Below are positions 1-9,900 of a stretch of DNA of 64,000 bases, piece by piece (positions within the stretch are counted from its first letter, which is position 1; every line of letters starts with the position of its first letter). Source of the stretch: Anodontia alba. Its lineage: Eukaryota > Mollusca > Bivalvia > Lucinida > Lucinidae. A program made the position numbers and the translations under genes. The notes under the pieces were generated by a model that saw only the letters and a program-made list of their open reading frames with translations, had not been told where the DNA came from and did not search any database. The stretch is from NCBI GenBank assembly GCA_964016985.1, contig OZ024831.1, positions 25,413,431-25,477,430 of the forward strand, in the 5' to 3' direction.

Positions 1-53
1 TTTTTTAGGTGGTAAAATTTTCAGTATATTTGAAAAGGCGTGTTTTCGTAATG
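1..53 (+). mobile_element. Family A element, right end only (cut by window edge)
   Basis: The sequence reads GGTGGTAAAATTTTCAG, then the terminal GGCGTGTTTTCGTAATG. This is the right arm of family A; the rest lies outside the window. Confidence 0.8.
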
Positions 54-59
54 CTAGCC

Positions 60-200
60 GCTGATGCGCCTAAGAAGTGCTGGATGACAGATACACAGCC
101 AAGACCCCAAACAGACGTTTCGCTGTGGCGTCTTGTCTGGGTTTACACTGTTTACTCACGTCTGTCTGTCCTAATACTTAGGATAAATATAGTATATAGT
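60..200. repeat. Degenerate CAAACAG-core hairpin relic
   Basis: Contains an imperfect inverted pair around ACACAGCCAAGACCCCAAAC and GTCTGGGTTTACACTG, followed by the CTGTCTGTCCTAATACTTAGG tail seen near 7276-7305. It is probably a decayed copy of the GATCAGAC-core repeat. Confidence 0.4.
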
Positions 201-464
201 TACATAAACTCCGTAAAATATTTGGTTATTTTGTTATTGCTTAGGTGGACAGTGTTGATTTTGCCACTGCTAAGTGGGTGGGATATCACTTGATGTACTT
301 ATTGTCACAAAGTATGGGTATGACGAGACGGGCTTATTTATTAGTTGAACTTAAGAAGGACATCACGGACATTCTGATAAATGGAGAGTTGTATGTCGTA
401 TGGAATGCATCCTGATGGCAAATAAAGACCGTACCAGCCTTCTCTAATCAGCCCAACACAACTA

Positions 465-715
465 GGGCCCAGTTGTTTAAAACTTAAAGAAGTTGTTAGC
501 TAATGTGACGTTAAAAATTCTATCTTGACATATGGCAAATACGTTAATATTTTTGCTGTAAAAATGTGAATAGCCATTATGTTTTGTTTTGCAAAAGCTA
601 GACACGTTTTTGCAGCAAACATACCTATGGATTTGAAAATACCTTAACTACAACAGTTAATGACTTTGTAATAAACGAGCTCGTTAAGTTAAGGGTGCTT
701 TGAACAACTGGGCCC
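465..715. mobile_element. Family D palindromic element (copy 1)
   Basis: Bounded by GGGCCCAGTTGTT and its inverse AACAACTGGGCCC. Inside are GTTAGCTAA, an AAAATGTGA core and AACGAGCTCGTTAAG near the right end. About 250 bp with no coding capacity. Seven copies in the window share this plan. Confidence 0.75.
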
Positions 716-987
716 AGATTCGCTGTTTAATCTTTAAAGCGTAAATCACAACTGCAGCAAAAGATAACTGTTTGTTTTGTTTCAGAGAACATACGGCTTG
801 GCATTTTATTTGCAGACGATTCATACAATTTACTAAGCCTTATTTATCCGAATAAAAAAAAATACAATTATTATCTGTTGCAATTGTGTTTAGCTTCCGT
901 TCAGGTAGGTTCTGAAATTCACGGATATGAAGAGATAGCATACAAGGTTTCAGTGTTTCGTAAATAAACAGCGCATATTTCCCAGTA

Positions 988-1266
988 CATCACGAAAACA
1001 CACCTATATAATTTTGACACCCTTAAACCCCACTTTTATAAAGTAAAACTGAGGTTTACAGGGGTATACATTATTTTTCTTATTTCTGCTCAAAAACATA
1101 GATTGTGGGTACTCGTTAGAACCGCCTCGTCGAGGCGGTTCTAACGAGTACCCACAATCTATGTTTTGAGGAGAAATATGAAAAAGTATCAGATATTTTT
1201 TATCTGAAAATTTTCATTTTTGGTGGTAAAATTTTCAGTATATTTGAATAGGCTTGTTTTCGTAAT
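988..1266 (+). mobile_element. Family A MITE-like element (copy 1)
   Basis: Representative of the family, about 280 bp. It runs CATCACGAAAAC end; a left hairpin (TAAACCCCACTTTTA with TAAAACTGAGGTTTA); a long central hairpin whose arms are ACATAGATTGTGGGTACTCG and its inverse, meeting at CCTCGTCGAGG; an AT-rich right arm; and the inverse end GTTTTCGTAAT. No ORF of its own. The transposase source is unknown; these ends match no family I can name. Confidence 0.85.
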
Positions 1267-1747
1267 AAGCCAATGGAATGTAGAACTTGATATAAGGAAT
1301 GGGCTAATATATTAAAATCATTTGTTAAAAAGAATATAAAGACGTCTTGGAATACCTAAGCTACACATTCATAAAATAAATTGCTGGTTTTGATTTATAG
1401 GTTACTTTGAGTTGCTCTGTCTATGATAATATTAAACCTGCGAGTTAATGCAATGTCACCTTTGTAATTGTTTATGGTTTTAGCACACACGTTTATGCAC
1501 GCACGCCACGTTTCTGCGCTGTAGAAAAATGCATTCGGGACGTTATTGTATTTCTCATAATATTATTATGCAGTTTTCGGGTTTATTTGACAGAAATACA
1601 CACGCAGATATTGAGCTTGAAGAGATATTTGAAACTTTCAGATATTTTAGAGCAAGAAACCATAAAAACAGAAAGATGGCAGAGTTCCACAAATAGGCAT
1701 ATACTGCAAGGTCAGAACAATTTATTTTAACTCGACTATAAAAGATA

Positions 1748-1980
1748 CATCACAAAAACACGCCTCTATAGTAAAACTGGGATTTACAGGGATATACATT
1801 ATTTTTCTTATTTTGCTAAAACATAGATTGTGGGTAATCATTCGAACGAGTACCAACAATCTATTTTTGAGCAGAAATATGAAAAAATGTCAGAATGTTT
1901 TATCTGAAAATTTTCCTGTTTTTTTTTTTTTTTTTTGTTGTAAAGTTTTCAATATATTTGAATAGGCGTGTTTTCATAAC
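1748..1980 (+). mobile_element. Family A element, internally deleted (copy 2)
   Basis: It keeps CATCACAAAAAC and GTTTTCATAAC ends but lacks the first half of the left hairpin and the GAACCGCC tip of the central hairpin. The right arm has a poly-T expansion (about 1919-1936). Confidence 0.75.
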
Positions 1981-2278
1981 GGATGTGTCCATTCTATAAA
2001 CAATGTTTGATCACGCAGTATATACGAGTCGTACAATCATAGTTAAATAAATTCAAAGTACATTAAAGAAAGTCAAGTGCATTTGTAACGTTTTTTTTAG
2101 ATAAGTAAAACGCTTCAAACTTTTCCGGTCAGTAGATACACCAGGAAATATTGCCACTATTTTCTTACAATCGAGACACCTTTTGCAGACAGGAATTTGC
2201 TTCCCGAGTATCTGCATCCTTTCAAACATGCGAACTACAATTAAAAGAAAGAATTTGCATCCTGAGGAATGACATTCA

Positions 2279-2524
2279 GGGCCCAATTGTTCACAGCTAA
2301 CGTTGTCGTAAATTAACGTATTATTAAAACTTAGATCATTAAATATGGCATATACGCTCATATTTTTGCTGAAAAGAATGTGAGTAGCTTTTTCATTTGC
2401 AAAAGCTTCTCTCATTTTTTTCTGCAAAAATAACTGTGAATTTGATATTGTACTTACTAGAACAGTCATTATTTTGACCACTAACGGGCTCGTTAAGATA
2501 ACGATGCTTTGAACAACTGGGCCC
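2279..2524. mobile_element. Family D palindromic element (copy 2)
   Basis: GGGCCCAATTGTTC at the left and GAACAACTGGGCCC at the right, with the inner GTGAGTAGCTTTT core and ACTAACGGGCTCGTTAAG. The 142-codon minus-strand frame at 2053-2481 runs through it and is not a gene. Confidence 0.75.
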
Positions 2525-2687
2525 AGTCCTTTAAGAGCAAACCCAAAAAAGAAGAAGCAAATTTCAATGTCAGACTTATTAATCTTGAAGGTGTATAAAT
2601 TCCCCTTTAATGATTTAACACATGCGAACAGCGAGGTCCGACGACAAGTTTTTCAACCCCAACAGACAAGTCACAATTTTTCTTCCT

Positions 2688-2719
2688 GGGGGGGGGGGGG
2701 GGGGTGGGGAGGGGAGGGG
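2688..2719 (+). repeat. G-run with quadruplex potential
   Basis: Seventeen consecutive G, then T, GGGG, A, GGGG, A, GGGG. Four or more G-tracts on one strand can form a quadruplex. It sits in diverged family H debris. Confidence 0.7.
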
Positions 2720-3112
2720 TGCAGTTTATACGACAGACTTTTTCTGTCCAGAGTATCTATATATCTATCTGTCTATCCCAGATTTCAATGGACTTAGATA
2801 TAAGAATAGCAAACTCCTATCTGGAAAACTTTCCGGGCTTTGAAAAAGAGTGGCAAATTTTCTAAGTGTATTCATTCACCTCAAATTAATGCATTATTTG
2901 AACTGCTAAGTTTGATATAGATTCGTTTAATTTAGTATCATTGTGCGCAATGATCATAACTGACGCCATAATCTAATGCGAATACTAAAGTGTGGGGGAA
3001 TGAACTGGGGTACAAAATTATACAAACACGTAGGGTGAGAGTGTCTTACTAATTAAACGTAAAGCACATACATGTAAAATAACACCATGATAATTACAAT
3101 TAAAATATCGCT

Positions 3113-3332
3113 TTAAGGGAACTGAACACACCTGGCAGATTTTCTGCCATTTTACAAGGGAGACAACTTTATGCCTTCCTGTTTGCTTTCCTGTCCGTTA
3201 ACCACCTTCTGAAAAGTGCCATACTGTAAAAGGAAATACCAAATTATTTCCTTTAAGAGTAGATCCTTTTTGGTGGGGACAGAAACGCTTGTGACATTTT
3301 TGGTTCCCTTGAACGTGTATCAGTTCCCCTTA
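3113..3332. mobile_element. Family H element (copy 1)
   Basis: It starts TTAAGGGAACTGAACACACC, continues with GGCAGATTTTCTGCCATTTTACAAGGGAGACAAC (given in parts as a family signature, 3140-3173), and ends with the inverse-like GTGTATCAGTTCCCCTTA. About 220 bp, TTAA-bounded on the left, with no coding capacity. The family recurs at least 16 times. Confidence 0.7.
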
Positions 3333-3750
3333 GTTTTACATAAAAACTGTCACATATATGTATTGCACTTTTTCCTATCATTTATGCATGAAAACATTCT
3401 ATAAAAGAGGACAAAGTGCCATAGCATTTAGAACTGAATCGAGAAATAAGAAAATAAGTCCTTGATGTCTTCGAACAACTAATGCTCAGGCCAACTCTGC
3501 AGCTTGGTCTGCTGTTTTTGTTGAATATACCGTATACAGTATTTGTCCTAAATATTGGAACACTTTAACTCATTACCATTCTTCTCTTTAAATGAAAAGC
3601 TCAATCTTACTACCGGTTGACTTATTTAAACATTACTGGATGAGTGGCAAACAGTAAAGACCCTGACCAGGTGCTGCGTTTTTTTTTTTTTTTTTTTTTT
3701 TGTTTTTTTTTGTGGTGTGGCGTCCGATCTGGTTTTGCATATTTGCCAAG

Positions 3751-4072
3751 CATCACGAAAACATGCCTGTATAGTTTTGACCCCCTTAATCCCCACTTTT
3801 ATATACTGAAACAAGGGTTTACAGGGGTATACGTTATTTTTCTTATATCTGCTCCAAAACATAGATTGTGGGTACTCGTTAGAACCGCCTTTGCCGCTCC
3901 AAAACATAGATTCTGGGTACTCGTTAGAACCGCCTCGCAGAGGCGGTTCTAACGAGTACCCACAATCTATGTTTTGAGCAGAAATATGAAAAATATCAGA
4001 TTTTTGTGTGAAAATTTTCAGTTTTTGGAGATGAAATTTTCTATATATTTGAATAGGCGTGTTTTCGTAATG
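3751..4072 (+). mobile_element. Family A element with duplicated central arm (copy 3)
   Basis: It has standard CATCACGAAAAC and GTTTTCGTAATG ends. The left arm of the central hairpin (CCAAAACATAGATT to GAACCGCCT) occurs twice in tandem (3853-3891 and 3898-3934), so this copy is longer (about 322 bp). Poly-T lies just before it (3680-3712). Confidence 0.85.
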
Positions 4073-4233
4073 GTCTGCCTGTCCCAATAGTTAGGTCTAT
4101 AAGAGTACTACGGCACTAGAGATTCTGCAAATGGACACTACGATGGTCCTGATCAAACTGTTTGATGCACAAAGGGAATATGTTCATACCGGGATGTGCC
4201 TAAAATATAAACTTATTGAATAAACTTAACCAT

Positions 4234-4478
4234 AAACCCTTAAAGCGCCAAGAAAAACTGCATCTGAAAATGTCGTCTGCTTATGTCGTCTGCTGCATCT
4301 TCTTGCCAACTTTTCAAACTTACATTTTGCATATAGGCAAACAGTGTGGACCCAGATCAGACTGCTCCTAAAGGAGCAGTCTGATCTGGGTCCACACTGT
4401 TTGCAACAATGACTTTTAAAGTAACCGGCAGAAGACAAAGCAGACGACAATAGTTGTGATTGGCGCTTTAAGGGTTAA
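4234..4478. mobile_element. Family P palindromic element carrying two core modules
   Basis: The ends ACCCTTAAAGCGCC and GGCGCTTTAAGGGTTAA are inverted. Inside are GTCGTCTGCT motifs, also used by family C, and a near-perfect hairpin at 4337-4404 (GCAAACAGTGTGGACCCAGA and its inverse, meeting at CTCCTAAAGGAG). The TTAA at the right end suggests a piggyBac-type target. Confidence 0.75.
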
Positions 4479-4807
4479 AATGGGTGCGTATATACTTTAT
4501 TGAACACTCAGTACGAATGTGATCTTGAATTAAAAATGTAGATACGAATATGTCTGAAAAGTTTAGAATTTATTCCTAAAAGTGATAAACACCCAGCTAA
4601 ACATACAATCACCTCCATTTTAGTTACATGTGCTGGTAAACTTAACTAAGCTGTTTACAACAGTCAAGCCCCACTGCTATACTAATATGAGAGTACGTTA
4701 TACCCGGGTATTGAATTCGCCACGTACTTGTAAGAAAATGGGACCGAATTTCAATTTTTCGTTTTCTCAAATATTTAGTTATTATCTCCCGCCCATTCCA
4801 GGGCATG

Positions 4808-5081
4808 CATTACGAAAACACGCCTATTCATATATATAGAAATTTTCACCTCCAAAAACTGAAAATTTTCAGATAAAAAAATCTGATATTTTTCATATTT
4901 TTTGCCTAAAACATAGATTGTGGGTACTCGTAAGAACCGCCTCGACGAGGCGGTTCTAACGAGTACCACAATCTATATTTGGAGCAGAAATAAAAAAATG
5001 TATACCCCTGTAAACCCCAGTTTTACTATATAAAAGTGGGGTTTAAGGGGGTCAACATTATATAGGCTTGTTTTCGTGATG
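4808..5081 (-). mobile_element. Family A element (copy 4)
   Basis: Reverse orientation: the AT-rich arm comes first, central hairpin meets at CCTCGACGAGG, the ACCCC hairpin follows, and the end is TTTTCGTGATG. Confidence 0.85.
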
Positions 5082-5285
5082 GATAATGAAACGGTAGTCA
5101 AATCATGAAACTTTTCCAATGTAATATTCTTACATGGCACAAAGTGCTGTACTGCCCTATTTGTAGAATGTTTTCATGTACAAAACTTGAACAACTGGGC
5201 TGGCGGCCAAGAAAAAAGGTACCATAAAGTATCAGACCAGCAAACACCCAGAAAAACCGCGCTGTCTTGTCAGATTATTCGTTGC

Positions 5286-5558
5286 CATTACGAAAACACG
5301 CCTATTCAAATATATTAAAAATTTTACCACCAAAAAAGGAAAATTTTCGGATAAAAATTCTGATATTTTTCATATTTTTTCTCAAAACATAGATTTGGGT
5401 ACTCGTTAGAACCGCCTCGGCGAGGCGGTTCTAACGAGTACCCACATTCTATGTTTTTTTTAGCAAAATAAATAATGTATATCCCTGTAAACCCCAGTTT
5501 TTGTATATAAAAGTGGGGTTTAAGGGGGTCAAAACTATATAGGCGTGTTCTCGAGATG
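5286..5558 (-). mobile_element. Family A element (copy 5)
   Basis: Reverse orientation, only about 200 bp after copy 4. Hairpin tip CCTCGGCGAGG. The right end is mutated to GTTCTCGAGATG. Confidence 0.85.
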
Positions 5559-5594
5559 CTCTCTTATAAACTAAATATTTTATATAATATATAT

Positions 5595-5700
5595 TAGCAA
5601 ACATACAACGTCGCAGCAACGTCGTTACAACGTCGCTGCAACGTTGTGACGTTACAACGACATTGTAACATTCCTGCGACGTTGTGTATTTGCTGGGTAC
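5595..5700. repeat. Family L: CAACGTCG-rich inverted repeat
   Basis: Begins AGCAAACATACAACGTCG and ends CGACGTTGTGTATTTGCTGG, which are inverse to one another. Between them are several direct and inverted CAACGTCG/CGACGTTG motifs. Related to 11941-12001. Confidence 0.65.
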
Positions 5701-5881
5701 AAGTTGTCTTCGGAGTCATATGCGAACAGCAAAATTACAGATTAGTGTGTGCACTACCTTATGATTCTGTGGCGGACAGCGATGGCCCTAATCAGATGCG
5801 CGCATGCGCTGGCTTATCTGGGCTGTTGGTGTCCGCACATGCCAACACGTTTTCCAGTAGCGTGGCACATATGTAATGGGA

Positions 5882-6303
5882 GTAAAGATCTTGAATAGAA
5901 TGCACAGATGAACAAACTGGCCTTTTTTCTAGGTCGCCGGCCTATATGCATTACAACCAACGGTAGTTCACCATTATATTTTTTTTTCTTTTTGATACGG
6001 GCCTCGTCAAGTTCAAAGTGGCCTGATGTATTTTAAAGGGTACGACAACTGTATAACAGATGACAGATGAATGTATACTGATGCAAATTTGATAAAAACC
6101 GGACGAAACGAGAGAAAGTTACTAACATTTAAAGATGTCAACTTTTATTAAGAGTGCGCCGTTTGGAATATTTAATAAGGTCCCAAAACTTAGTGCAAAT
6201 ATATTTTATTATTTCAGATTTTGATTAAGTATATGTATGTACAATCAAATATTGCTCAGGATCTGAAAATAAGCTTAAAATTTATTTGAATAATCTGATT
6301 CAT
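5882..6303. other. Stretch without a recognised feature
   Basis: Unassigned AT-rich DNA between family L debris and a SINE-like unit. I see no hairpin family and no coding signal. Confidence 0.4.
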
Positions 6304-6545
6304 GCCGGCCTCCTTGGCTCAGTCGGATGCGCGTCTGACCGATGATTCCCACCGGGTCCGGCAACATTCTTTAGTGATCATGAAATGTTTTCTACGGTCA
6401 TTCTCCCCCTTCCCCTGATTCAAGAAAGGCAGTTGTCAGTTTCTAGTGAAAGAATGTGCACAAATACATGTTAACCGTTTAGAGGACTCAGCCTGCCCGG
6501 TAAAAGTGTAGTTAGATACACTGAATGGCTCGATATGACCTTAAT
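6304..6545 (+). mobile_element. tRNA-derived SINE-like element
   Basis: TGGCTCAGTCGG (6314-6325) fits the Pol III A-box pattern TRGYNNANNNGG. The following GATGATTCCCACCGG is a poor B-box. The sequence does not close into a complete tRNA, so this is a SINE head or decayed tRNA-like repeat, not a tRNA gene. The 3' limit is uncertain and there is no poly-A tail. Confidence 0.45.
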
Positions 6546-7086
6546 AGTGTTGACTGGGCTGTTAAACTCCAACTCAACAACTAATTCACAAAACAAAGAT
6601 CCCAAAGACTAAACAATCATAAATGAAAATATCTGTTGGACAAAATAATGCACTTTTCAATAAAAGTAAAAATAATATTTATAGACGAAAACAAATACAG
6701 AGATAAATTACTGTTTCAACTGCCATTTATTTAGATTTTTGCATGTTTAATTAAGGCTTAAAATGTCATGAAATCTCATTAAATGTTCAAAATGACGGAC
6801 CCATGAAAGCAATTTTGAACTTTTTAAATTCGGCAAGTTTCTGATATATCATCTGGGTTATATCAAATTTGCATCAAAATATATGTGTTGTCAAGGCTTT
6901 TTATGTCATACATATACTTCAGCAATGTTAACTTGTCTTACAGATGGATAAAGCTCCAGATCTGACTGCATATATTCCGACGGAATCAGATACCCTTCCA
7001 AGACATTATAAGCACAGAGCTATATATTTATTGTCGCTCCGTCACATTCTTTATCAGAGTAGCGTCATGAAAATCACTTATTAGAC
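6546..7086. other. Stretch without a recognised feature
   Basis: AT-rich, non-repetitive at the level visible here. No gene or hairpin family seen. Confidence 0.4.
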
Positions 7087-7310
7087 TTAACCCATTTATG
7101 CCGAGTGGACTCTGTCAAATCAATTCTTTGGACGGGTCCTTTTCCAGTAGAAGGGGTGTCATGTTGTTTTTGTATTATTACCATATTTAATAGAAACCCC
7201 TGTAGTTAATACAAACAGTGTAGATCCTGATCAGACGCCGCAAAATCGGCCTCTGATCTTAGTCTATGCTGTTTGCTCAGGTCTGTCCGAATACTTAGGG
7301 AAAATATGGT
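7087..7310. mobile_element. Family U element with CAAACAG core (copy 1)
   Basis: The left end TTAACCCATTTATGCCGAG matches 16885. The core hairpin at 7211-7274 (ACAAACAGTGTAGATCCTGA with inverse GTCTATGCTGTTTGCTC) is imperfect. The right end is decayed and its border is uncertain. Confidence 0.55.
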
Positions 7311-7353
7311 AGCCACGCTTACGTTCATTCACTAAAAGGGAAGGACATACATA

Positions 7354-7673
7354 TACAGTCGACTCTCGTTATCTCGAATTCCAAGGGACTCACTGAAACA
7401 CTTCGAGATATCCGTACCTCGACATATCAGAGTTGAGAGAGTTTGAAAACAATAAATTGAACAACCACATTTAACAAATGGATATGTAATTTGACTCCTG
7501 AAGTTAGAAGTATATATATATAATAATGTGGAAAAGAGGACCAATTTCTCCTCTTTTCCACATTATTTTGTTACCTGTTGTCATAGTTTCATGTTAAAAC
7601 AGGGACCAGATTTTCACTTCGAGATAAGCGGTAATTCGAATAAGCGAGTTCGAGATAACGAGGTTCGACTGTA
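7354..7673. mobile_element. Family E Tc1/mariner-type MITE (copy 1)
   Basis: Ends TACAGTCGACTCTCGTTATC and GATAACGAGGTTCGACTGTA are inverted and bounded by TA. The core is a hairpin with arm AATGTGGAAAAGAGGA and its inverse TCCTCTTTTCCACATT. About 320 bp, non-coding. TA target and CAGT ends are typical of the Tc1/mariner group. Confidence 0.8.
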
Positions 7674-7785
7674 CATGTAAATATTGCAGACAGACCTGGA
7701 TCTGGCTGCCCATGTCCCTTAAATCTACAAGCCAACTCAAACTCGACAAGGGGTTTTTGATTAATGTCACTGTCATATTTGAGTT

Positions 7786-7953
7786 AGGGGATAACTGTAT
7801 TCAAATTTGTCATTTGGGGAGGTAAATCGGCGGTTTTACGGTCGGAAATTTTGTTTTACGGCGACGCGTCAGCGGAGCCGTAAAACGTAATTTGCGACCG
7901 TAAAACCGCCGATTTACCTCCCCAAATGACAAATTTGAATGCAGTTATCCCCA
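7786..7953. repeat. Family J near-perfect inverted repeat
   Basis: Arms of 59 bases at 7786-7844 and 7895-7953 are complementary with about two mismatches, around a 50-base centre holding a second small inverted pair (GTTTTACGG and CCGTAAAAC). The arm core GGTAAATCGGCGGTTTTACG is less AT-rich than its surroundings. Confidence 0.8.
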
Positions 7954-8169
7954 TTCTAATGCATTTATTCATTTTTCTGTTAAAAAAATGTACTATTTGC
8001 ACGAAGCGACAAGTGCTGTGAGCTGCAGTATAACCAAGTGCCAGCCAATGAGAAGCGACGTTACGTGATGACGTCGGATTTCCGACCGTATATCGCAGAA
8101 TATACCGTCGCAAATTTTTGACGTTACCCAATCAGACGTCGCGTTACATACGCGAGTGCATTAGAATAA
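7954..8169. mobile_element. Short element with ATTCTAATGCA inverted ends
   Basis: ATTCTAATGCATT just after family J is inverted as GTGCATTAGAATAAG at 8156-8169. The interior has CAAGTGCCAGCCAATGAGAAG and several CG-rich words. It may form one composite element with the J palindrome. Family unknown. Confidence 0.5.
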
Positions 8170-8567
8170 GTATTCACTTTTTAGTACAAAATATACTTTG
8201 AAAATAAACCTTGTTATGGTTTGACTTTATATCCTCTTCATTGTTGTTTATTTTGCAAAACAATTTACTTCGAATATAACACCAAGAAAAGAATGTGACA
8301 TGCATACTACACTTGATAACGAACATTTGTTTTTTGAAAATTTAAGTTCCACGCATCAAGATTTGTTCACATCTCTCCGTAAACGGCCAAGGCCTGTAAA
8401 TTATGTTTTGGAAAGTTATTCAGGCTTGCTATCGGAAATGCAGTAGTCATAGCATGACAGGTGAAGAAATTACACAAGAAATTATAATGCAAAATAAATT
8501 TCACATAAAGAAGGTACAAAACCAGATATTAACTTTAAAATTTACTGCTCCTCTTGCATCGTCGGAC
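8170..8567. other. Stretch without a recognised feature
   Basis: AT-rich. It contains only the poly(A) signal candidate at 8248. The open frame at 8403-8597 has no recognisable similarity and runs into a MITE. Confidence 0.4.
8248..8253 (-). terminator. Candidate Hox1 poly(A) signal
   Basis: TTTATT on the plus strand reads AATAAA on the minus strand, about 1.05 kb downstream of the Hox1 stop codon. It is the first plain AATAAA I found after the stop on that strand. AATAAA is common in AT-rich DNA, so transcript data are needed to accept it. Confidence 0.2.
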
Positions 8568-8761
8568 TTAACCCTTTCACTCCCTTTCTACCTCTGAACT
8601 TGGATACAGCCATTGTTACAAATAGGGGTTTTCAGTCGAAATCCCTAACAGAAAGGCAAACAGTGTAGATCCTGATGAGACGGCTCGTTACGAACCGTCT
8701 CATCTGGATCTGCACTGTTTTCAAAGGTGTCTGTACTGGGCTGCAGAGATGAAAGGGTTAG
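8568..8761. mobile_element. Family S element with CAAACAG core (copy 1)
   Basis: TTAACCCTTTCACTCCC at the left and GAAAGGGTTAG at the right are inverted. The core hairpin at 8656-8720 has arms GGCAAACAGTGTAGATCCTGA and CATCTGGATCTGCACTGTTT. It lies within about 750 bp of the Hox1 stop, so possibly in the 3' UTR. Confidence 0.7.
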
Positions 8762-8769
8762 TTAATGCA

Positions 8770-9307
8770 AATGTCTGTACTGATCTTATCATTGGAATAA
8801 AGTTTCATGGAATTTAGCTTATTCCTTCACAGTGGCGTTTATATCCTGATGTTAAACAATGCCTTTATGTCCTCACATTGTGTTGAAATCATCCATTTTG
8901 ACACAAACGTCTAAAACATGAACTTTTGAATATATTCCTCATGTACCTCTTCATGGTTTGTCTGATATGGCGTATCTGTAAGTTTCGACTTGTGTTGATG
9001 TATATAGACCAGTTACAGTTGTCTTATTCCATGGAGCTCCCTCTGCGGCAGTGATGGACTTGATTTACGGAAATAACCGGAATGTTACGAACATGACCGA
9101 TGTTATTCCGATTATTTGTTTTGATTATGCTTTGACTACCCGGTGTCTAAGTCATTTGAGTGACTAGAATTGTTCACAAAATGGCACCAACAACGACAGA
9201 AACAAGTGTCACTTATTTCTTCAAACAACTAGACACTCACTATCCAATAGTTAGGAATTCTATTGAAAATTATGCAAATAATCCACACTACACAACCAAC
9301 AGCCACC
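8770..9307 (-). other. Probable Hox1 3' UTR/downstream DNA
   Basis: This stretch follows the stop codon in the direction of transcription. It has no recognisable repeat family and no protein similarity. Its extent as UTR is unknown. The open frame on the opposite strand at 9160-9390 is antisense to the end of exon 2 and is not a gene. Confidence 0.35.
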
Positions 9308-9651
9308 CTACCGAGTGTCATGACATAGTGTCATTGTGTTTACTCCCAAAGAGTCCAGACCCATTTGGCAGTTCTCACGCCCATTGTTAAACTGAGCCTC
9401 TCTCATTCTTTTCTTCTGTTTCATTCTTCTATTTTGAAACCAAATTTTTACTTGTGTTTCATTCAGGCCTAACGTAGCGGCGATTTCTATCCTTCTCGCG
9501 CGCGTTAGATATTTGTTAAAGTGAAACTCTTTTTCCAACTCTGTCAGTTGTTTGTTGGTGAAATTGGTTCGTCCCATATTGGAACCGGGGGCAGCTTGCG
9601 GGGGTGCCGTGTAACCATAATCGCCCGTCTTTGTAACCGGTGGATTGCTGG
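9308..9651 (-). CDS. Hox1: Hox1/labial homeobox protein, exon 2 (homeodomain and C-terminus)
   Basis: Seen: the acceptor CTTTTTCAG ends at 9652. The exon starts CC, which completes codon 194 (A+CC = Thr) left by exon 1, so both splice sites agree in phase 1. Residues 195-216 are a P/G/A/Y-rich linker. The homeodomain spans residues 217-276, with R221 (position 5), W264-F265-Q266-N267 in helix 3 (positions 48-51) and M270 (position 54). The arm [20 protein letters not shown] and helix 3 motif [16 protein letters not shown] are typical of labial/Hox1, with Gln50. A 31-residue tail ends at TAG (9310-9308). The spliced protein is 307 residues, an ordinary length for Hox1. Expected partners are PBX/MEIS-class cofactors (family knowledge). 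No disabling change is visible, so this appears to be an intact gene. Confidence 0.95.
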
Positions 9652-9691
9652 CTGAAAAAGTAATACAGGAAAATGTATATAAATTTAATGC

Positions 9692-9897
9692 TTAACATAA
9701 TAAATAAAATAAGATGCCACGCCCACTTCTAATTTCCAGCCAATCAGATTACTTGATCCGGGTTTTTGATAGAAATTCACATATTTAATGACAAACAGTG
9801 CAGATCCAGATCAGTTGGCTTCTTCAGAAGCCAACTGATCTGGATCTACACTGTTTGCTAAGACAGGGCATGTCGTGTTCAGCAAGAGAAGGGTTTA
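9692..9897. mobile_element. Family R TTAA MITE next to the exon 2 acceptor (copy 1)
   Basis: Shares GATGCCACGCCCACTTCTAA and a CAGATTACTTGATCCGG block with copies at 31302 and 35392. Its core hairpin is CAGATCCAGATCAGTTGGCTTC and the inverse around TTCAGAAG. The left end is degenerate (TTAACATAATAAATAAAATAAG). It starts only 38 bases inside the intron from the Hox1 acceptor. Confidence 0.75.
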
Positions 9898-9900
9898 TGC

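Noticed and set aside
2053..2481. 142-codon minus-strand ORF
   Set aside because: It crosses a family D palindromic element. Similar frames arise in other D copies (for example 34787-34990).
3626..4087. 153-codon minus-strand ORF with repeated NEYPQSMFWSR-like segments
   Set aside because: The repeated protein segment is the translation of the duplicated hairpin arm in family A copy 3. The same peptide appears wherever family A is open in that frame.
6304..6345. A functional tRNA gene
   Set aside because: The A-box is good, but the B-box is poor and the arms do not close into a cloverleaf, so a SINE head is the better reading.
9160..9390. Plus-strand ORF of 76 codons
   Set aside because: It is antisense to the end of the Hox1 homeobox exon and has no known motif.
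9308..9577. A stand-alone 89-residue homeodomain protein starting at the Met before GRTNF
   Set aside because: The frame continues upstream to a good splice acceptor at 9652, in phase with the hexapeptide exon at 56822. The Met lies at homeodomain position 3.
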